Shown: positions 61,022 to 64,000 of the stretch, piece by piece
Layout: each line of letters begins with the position of its first letter
Numbering within the stretch: position 1 is the stretch's first letter
Assembly: GCF_009360615.1 (NCBI RefSeq)
Contig: NZ_SPEY01000023.1
Location: 124,001-188,000, forward strand
DNA: 64,000 bases
Direction of reading: 5' to 3'
Source: Comamonas sp.
GTDB lineage: Bacteria; Pseudomonadota; Gammaproteobacteria; Burkholderiales; Burkholderiaceae_C
Position numbers and translations under genes: made by a program
The notes under the pieces: model-generated
Database searches by the model: none
The model's input: only the letters and a program-made list of their open reading frames with translations
What the model was told of the DNA's origin: nothing

Positions 61022-61585
61022 TTACGCTATGCGATAGACCCGCTCGCCGCCCTGTGGCTTGTCCGACACGATGGTCAGGCCCAGCTTCTTCTTGAAAGCC
61101 CCGGCGAAGGTACCGCGTACCGTGTGCGCCTGCCAGCCGGTGGCGGCACAGATCTGGTCGATGGTTGCGCCCTCGGGGCGTTGCAGCATCCGGATCACTT
61201 CGGCTTGCTTGCTGTTGTCGCGGGTGCGCGGCTTGACCCACGTTGCTTCGGCGGCGATTACGGCGGCTTCCAGTTCGGGATCGCTCATGGCGGCTGGCGC
61301 GCCTTCTGCGTTGGCAATGATCTGGTCGAGATTGGCTTCGAATTGACCGATGCTCGTCTTGTTCACTCCGGGGCGAGTTACCCCCAAGGCGTCGTAGGCC
61401 TCGGCGGCGACGAACCAGTCGGTGCCGTCGGTGGTGATCAGGGCACGGTTGAACATCCCGTCTAGCACTTTCTTGCGCGCGCCGCCTTTGATGTTGTCGG
61501 GGAACCAGTCGATCTTGCCTGCGCTGGTATTGATGGCCTTGGCCAGGATGGCGTGCTGGGCGGGGGTCAGGTTGGTGGTGGGCAT
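61022..61585 (-). CDS. DUF3489 family protein
   Basis: 187 residues. It begins MPTTNLTPAQHAILAKAINTSAGKIDWFPDNIKGGARKKVLDGMFNRALI and ends with a winged-helix-like unit (SKQAEVIRMLQRPEGATIDQICAATGWQAHTVRGTFAGAFKKKLGL, GERVYRIA) typical of DUF3489. Likely DNA-binding. Its leader carries the shared motif, and GAAGGAGCAGCCC is its ribosome-binding site. It is oriented against the surrounding plus-strand phage genes. Confidence 0.87.
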   Translation of the reverse strand: MPTTNLTPAQHAILAKAINTSAGKIDWFPDNIKGGARKKVLDGMFNRALITTDGTDWFVAAEAYDALGVTRPGVNKTSIGQFEANLDQIIANAEGAPAAMSDPELEAAVIAAEATWVKPRTRDNSKQAEVIRMLQRPEGATIDQICAATGWQAHTVRGTFAGAFKKKLGLTIVSDKPQGGERVYRIA

Positions 61586-61650
61586 GGGCTGCTCCTTCGG
61601 GGGTGGTGGATGACGATGTGATGAACGCGCTGTCCGGGACTGAAGCCAAG
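61586..61650 (-). promoter_or_regulatory. Shared leader motif, copy B (upstream of DUF3489)
   Basis: Minus-strand CTTGGCTTC, 9 variable bases, CAGCGCGTTCAT, with the block ending 35 bp before the ATG. In this copy AGCCAAGC and GCTTGGCT (about 61643-61665) form an 8-bp hairpin with a 7-nt loop. Confidence 0.6.
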
Positions 61651-61680
61651 CGCTTTCTGCTTGGCTTGGCAGCTTTCCGG

Positions 61681-61887
61681 TCAGTCCTTGGCGATTTCCC
61701 CTTCCGTGGCCTTCGGGATCGATGTGCCGAGTTCAACGCCCGCCTTGAAGGCCGCTTCCAACGCGTCCCGGATGCACCACACCGCCGTGTCGTGGAAGTC
61801 CAGGCTGTCGGCGTGGCGGGTTTGCAGGGTGTCGATGCCCAGATGCTTCTCGGCGATCAGGGTGAGGATGGTGTCGATCTGGCTCAT
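61681..61887 (-). CDS. DUF6900-like small protein
   Basis: 68 residues: AEKHLGIDTLQTRHADSLDFHDTAVWCIRDALEAAFKAG is the DUF6900 pattern (small acidic helical proteins found in mobile elements). Function unknown. AAGGGAAACGCC precedes the ATG. Probably co-transcribed with the DUF3489 gene 95 bp downstream, although each has its own leader copy. Confidence 0.8.
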   Translation of the reverse strand: MSQIDTILTLIAEKHLGIDTLQTRHADSLDFHDTAVWCIRDALEAAFKAGVELGTSIPKATEGEIAKD

Positions 61888-61952
61888 GGCGTTTCCCTTC
61901 GGGGTGTGGTTGGCGTGACGTGATGAACGCGCTGTTCCTGATGGAAGCCAAG
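61888..61952 (-). promoter_or_regulatory. Shared leader motif, copy C (upstream of DUF6900)
   Basis: Same block and same distance to the ATG as copy B (35 bp). Together with copies A and B it defines CTTGGCTTC-N9-CAGCGCGTTCAT. Confidence 0.6.
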
Positions 61953-61996
61953 CTCAATCCGCAGGAATGACGAACAGATGATTGAAGAAGGTGACG

Positions 61997-62563
61997 ATGG
62001 GACTCTCGATTCGCGCCTACGCGCGCCACCGTAGCGTGTCGCACGTGGCCGTGAAAAAGGCCATCGACACCGGGCGGATCACGCCGCTGTCTGACGGCAC
62101 GATTGATCCGGACACGGCGGACGCCCAGTGGGCACAAAACACATTGCAGCCGCGCAGTGCTGCTGCGCCAGAGAAGGTCAGCACCGCGAAGGCGCGGCGC
62201 GTGGTAGCGACGGAACAAGCAGTACCCCAGCGCGATGCTGTCGACGCCAGCACCGCGCCGATGTCGACGAGCGGCACCTCGCTGTTGCAGGCGCGCACCG
62301 TCAACGAGGTGCTCAAGGCCAAGCTCAACAACCTGGAGCTGGCGCACCGCAAGAAGGAACTGGTGGATCGGGCGCAGGCCGTGGCACACGTTTTCAAGCT
62401 CGCGCGCATTGAGCGTGATGCGTGGTTGAACTGGCCTGCGCGCGTCTCCGGCCAGATGGCATCCACGCTCGGCATCGACGCGCACCAGATGCACGTGGCG
62501 CTCGAATCTGCCGTGCGCGAACACTTGATTGAGTTGGGCGAGTTGCGTCCGCGCGTGGATTGA
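61997..62563 (+). CDS. Probable small terminase / DNA-packaging protein
   Basis: 188 residues. The N-terminal part SIRAYARHRSVSHVAVKKAIDTGRITPLSDGTIDPDTADAQW is a helix-turn-helix of the Nu1 type. A helical C-terminal part (NNLELAHRKKELVDRAQAVAHVFKLARIERDAWLNWPARV) resembles small terminase subunits. Its stop overlaps the GpA terminase start by one base, which supports this role. ATG 61997 is chosen, with GAAGGTGACG upstream. Confidence 0.78.
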   Translation: MGLSIRAYARHRSVSHVAVKKAIDTGRITPLSDGTIDPDTADAQWAQNTLQPRSAAAPEKVSTAKARRVVATEQAVPQRDAVDASTAPMSTSGTSLLQARTVNEVLKAKLNNLELAHRKKELVDRAQAVAHVFKLARIERDAWLNWPARVSGQMASTLGIDAHQMHVALESAVREHLIELGELRPRVD

Positions 62564-64000
62564 TGATGATGGACTACGAAGGTGCCCAGGAAATCGAACG
62601 GGCGTGGCGCGATGGGCTCACTCCCGACCCGCTGCTCACGGTATCGGAATGGTCAGATCGCCACCGGATGCTCTCCAGCAAGGCGTCTGCCGAGCCGGGG
62701 CGCTGGCGCACCAGCCGCACGCCGTACCTCAAGGCGATCATGGATTGCCTGTCGCCGACTTCTCCGGTCGAGCGGGTGGTGTTCATGAAGGCAGCGCAGC
62801 TCGGTGCGACCGAGATGGGGTCGAACTGGATCGGCTACGTCATTCACCACGCGCCGGGGCCGATGATGGCTGTCTGGCCGACGGTGGAGATGGCCAAGCG
62901 CAATTCCAAGCAGCGGATTGACCCGCTGATCGAGGAGTCGTCCGCCTTGGCCGAACTGATCGCCCCGGCGCGCTCGCGCGACTCGGGCAACACCATTCTG
63001 GCCAAGGAGTTCCGGGGCGGCGTGCTGGTGATGACCGGGGCGAACAGTGCAGTAGGCTTGCGCTCGATGCCGGTGCGCTACCTGTTCCTCGACGAGGTTG
63101 ACGGGTATCCGCTGGATGTCGAGGGTGAAGGCGATGCGATCTCGCTGGCCGAGGCGCGCACGCGCACCTTTTCCAGGCGCAAGATCTTCATCGTGTCGAC
63201 GCCAACGATCTCGGGGGCATCGGCCATCGAGCGTGAGTACGAGGCCAGCGATCAGCGCCGCTACTTCGTGCCGTGCCCGCACTGCAACCACCCGCAGTCG
63301 CTGCGCTTCGAGCAACTGCGCTGGGACAAGGGGCAACCGGAAACCGCTGCCTACATCTGCGAGGCCTGCGACACCGCGATTTCCGAGCACCACAAGACCT
63401 GGATGCTGGAGCGCGGCGAGTGGCAGGCGATGGCGCAGGGCAAGACGGCAGGCTTTCACTTGTCGTCCCTGTACAGCCCAGTGGGTTGGCGCTCCTGGCG
63501 TGATATCGCTGCTGCGTGGGAAGCCGCCGTCAACAAGGAGTCGGGATCGGCCGCCGCGATCAAGACCTTCAAGAACACCGAACTGGGCGAGACCTGGGTC
63601 GAGGAAGGTGAAGCACCTGACTGGCAACGGCTGGTCGAGCGCCGTGAGGAGTACCGCATCGGCAGCGTGCCGCAAGGCGGTCTGCTGCTGGTCGGCGGCG
63701 CGGACGTGCAGAAGGATCGCATCGAGGCCTCGGTCTGGGCCTTCGGGCGCGGCAAGGAATCGTGGCTGGTCGAGCACCGCGTGCTGATGGGCGACACCGC
63801 CCGCGACGCGGTGTGGAAAGCCTTGGCCGCGATGCTCGCCGAGCAGTGGACGCACGCCTCGGGCGCGGCGATGCCACTGGCGCGCTTCGCGCTGGACACC
63901 GGCTTTGCCACGCAGGAGGCCTATGCCTTCATGCGTGCCTGCCACGATCCGCGCGTGATGGCGGTCAAGGGCGTACAGCGCGGTGCCGCTCTGATCGGCA
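62563..64000 (+). CDS. Phage terminase large subunit, GpA family (3' end beyond window)
   Basis: At least 479 residues, open to the right edge. It starts at the first of three in-frame ATG codons (M-M-M-D-Y-E-G). ATPase features are VVFMKAAQLGATEMG (Walker A-like, about 84-98) and RYLFLDEVDGYP (Walker B, Asp-Glu about 177-178). Two CxxC pairs, CPHCN (about 238) and CEACD (about 266), make the zinc finger of the lambda GpA family. The nuclease domain starts near LLVGGADVQKDRIEASVWAFG. It cuts and packages phage DNA, probably at a cos site. Confidence 0.93.
   Translation, partial: MMMDYEGAQEIERAWRDGLTPDPLLTVSEWSDRHRMLSSKASAEPGRWRTSRTPYLKAIMDCLSPTSPVERVVFMKAAQLGATEMGSNWIGYVIHHAPGPMMAVWPTVEMAKRNSKQRIDPLIEESSALAELIAPARSRDSGNTILAKEFRGGVLVMTGANSAVGLRSMPVRYLFLDEVDGYPLDVEGEGDAISLAEARTRTFSRRKIFIVSTPTISGASAIEREYEASDQRRYFVPCPHCNHPQSLRFEQLRWDKGQPETAAYICEACDTAISEHHKTWMLERGEWQAMAQGKTAGFHLSSLYSPVGWRSWRDIAAAWEAAVNKESGSAAAIKTFKNTELGETWVEEGEAPDWQRLVERREEYRIGSVPQGGLLLVGGADVQKDRIEASVWAFGRGKESWLVEHRVLMGDTARDAVWKALAAMLAEQWTHASGAAMPLARFALDTGFATQEAYAFMRACHDPRVMAVKGVQRGAALIG

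Overview
The window is about 40 kb of betaproteobacterial chromosome followed by about 22 kb of prophage-like DNA. The host is most likely Comamonas or a close relative in the Comamonadaceae. This is inferred from the dense, GC-rich coding, the fused aroA-cmk gene, the conserved block gyrA-serC-pheA-tyrA-aroA/cmk-rpsA-ihfB-lapA-lapB, a phasin gene, and the tmRNA tag ANDERFALAA.

Region 1 (1-7811): folC (5' end cut by the window), a DedD-like SPOR protein, cvpA and purF in the classic folC-dedD-cvpA-purF order, then metZ, gltX and a tRNA-Ala/Glu/Asp cluster with its own terminator. Region 2 (7812-14815): a small exported protein, a complete HME-RND heavy-metal efflux operon (outer-membrane factor, lipoprotein adaptor, pump) and a PII-like protein. 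Region 3 (14915-15276): a second, almost identical copy of the tRNA-Ala/Glu/Asp cluster, so the efflux module lies between direct repeats of about 360 bp. Region 4 (15331-25346): an SDR dehydrogenase, a phasin, a thioesterase, pncB, an NhaD-type antiporter, a 2-hydroxyacid dehydrogenase, a tautomerase, rmuC and an MFS transporter. Region 5 (25410-37537, minus strand): lapB, lapA, ihfB, rpsA, aroA-cmk, tyrA, pheA, serC and gyrA, which together cover LPS assembly control, nucleoid and ribosome functions, aromatic amino acid and serine synthesis, and DNA topology. Region 6 (37767-41757): an OmpA-like protein, ubiG, gph, ssrA (tmRNA) and a CaCA cation antiporter with an unusual 5' leader.

Region 7 (about 41.8 kb to the window end) is prophage-like. 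A tightly overlapping minus-strand operon encodes a large serine recombinase, a DUF2924 protein and two related helix-turn-helix proteins. Divergent from it lie an XRE regulator, an ImmA/IrrE protease and two large proteins I do not recognise. Then comes a phage DNA-metabolism block: a Sak4-like ATPase, a ssDNA-binding-like protein, a P63C protein, a PD-(D/E)XK nuclease, a P4-type primase-helicase and a RuvC-like nuclease. After it come a ParDE toxin-antitoxin pair, two tandem ParB-methyltransferase fusions, two minus-strand genes (DUF3489, DUF6900), and the start of packaging (small terminase-like protein, large terminase GpA) running off the right edge. The structural genes and right end of the element are outside the window.

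The most interesting unexplained items are these: the two-gene unknown pair behind XRE/ImmA; a cluster of nested inverted repeats between the primase and the RuvC-like gene; TCCGG repeats spaced at about one helical turn ahead of the phage early operon; a 30-bp motif shared by the leaders of three unrelated minus-strand phage genes; and the CaCA antiporter leader, which holds a structured element and a 16-codon ORF with a near-perfect ribosome-binding site.
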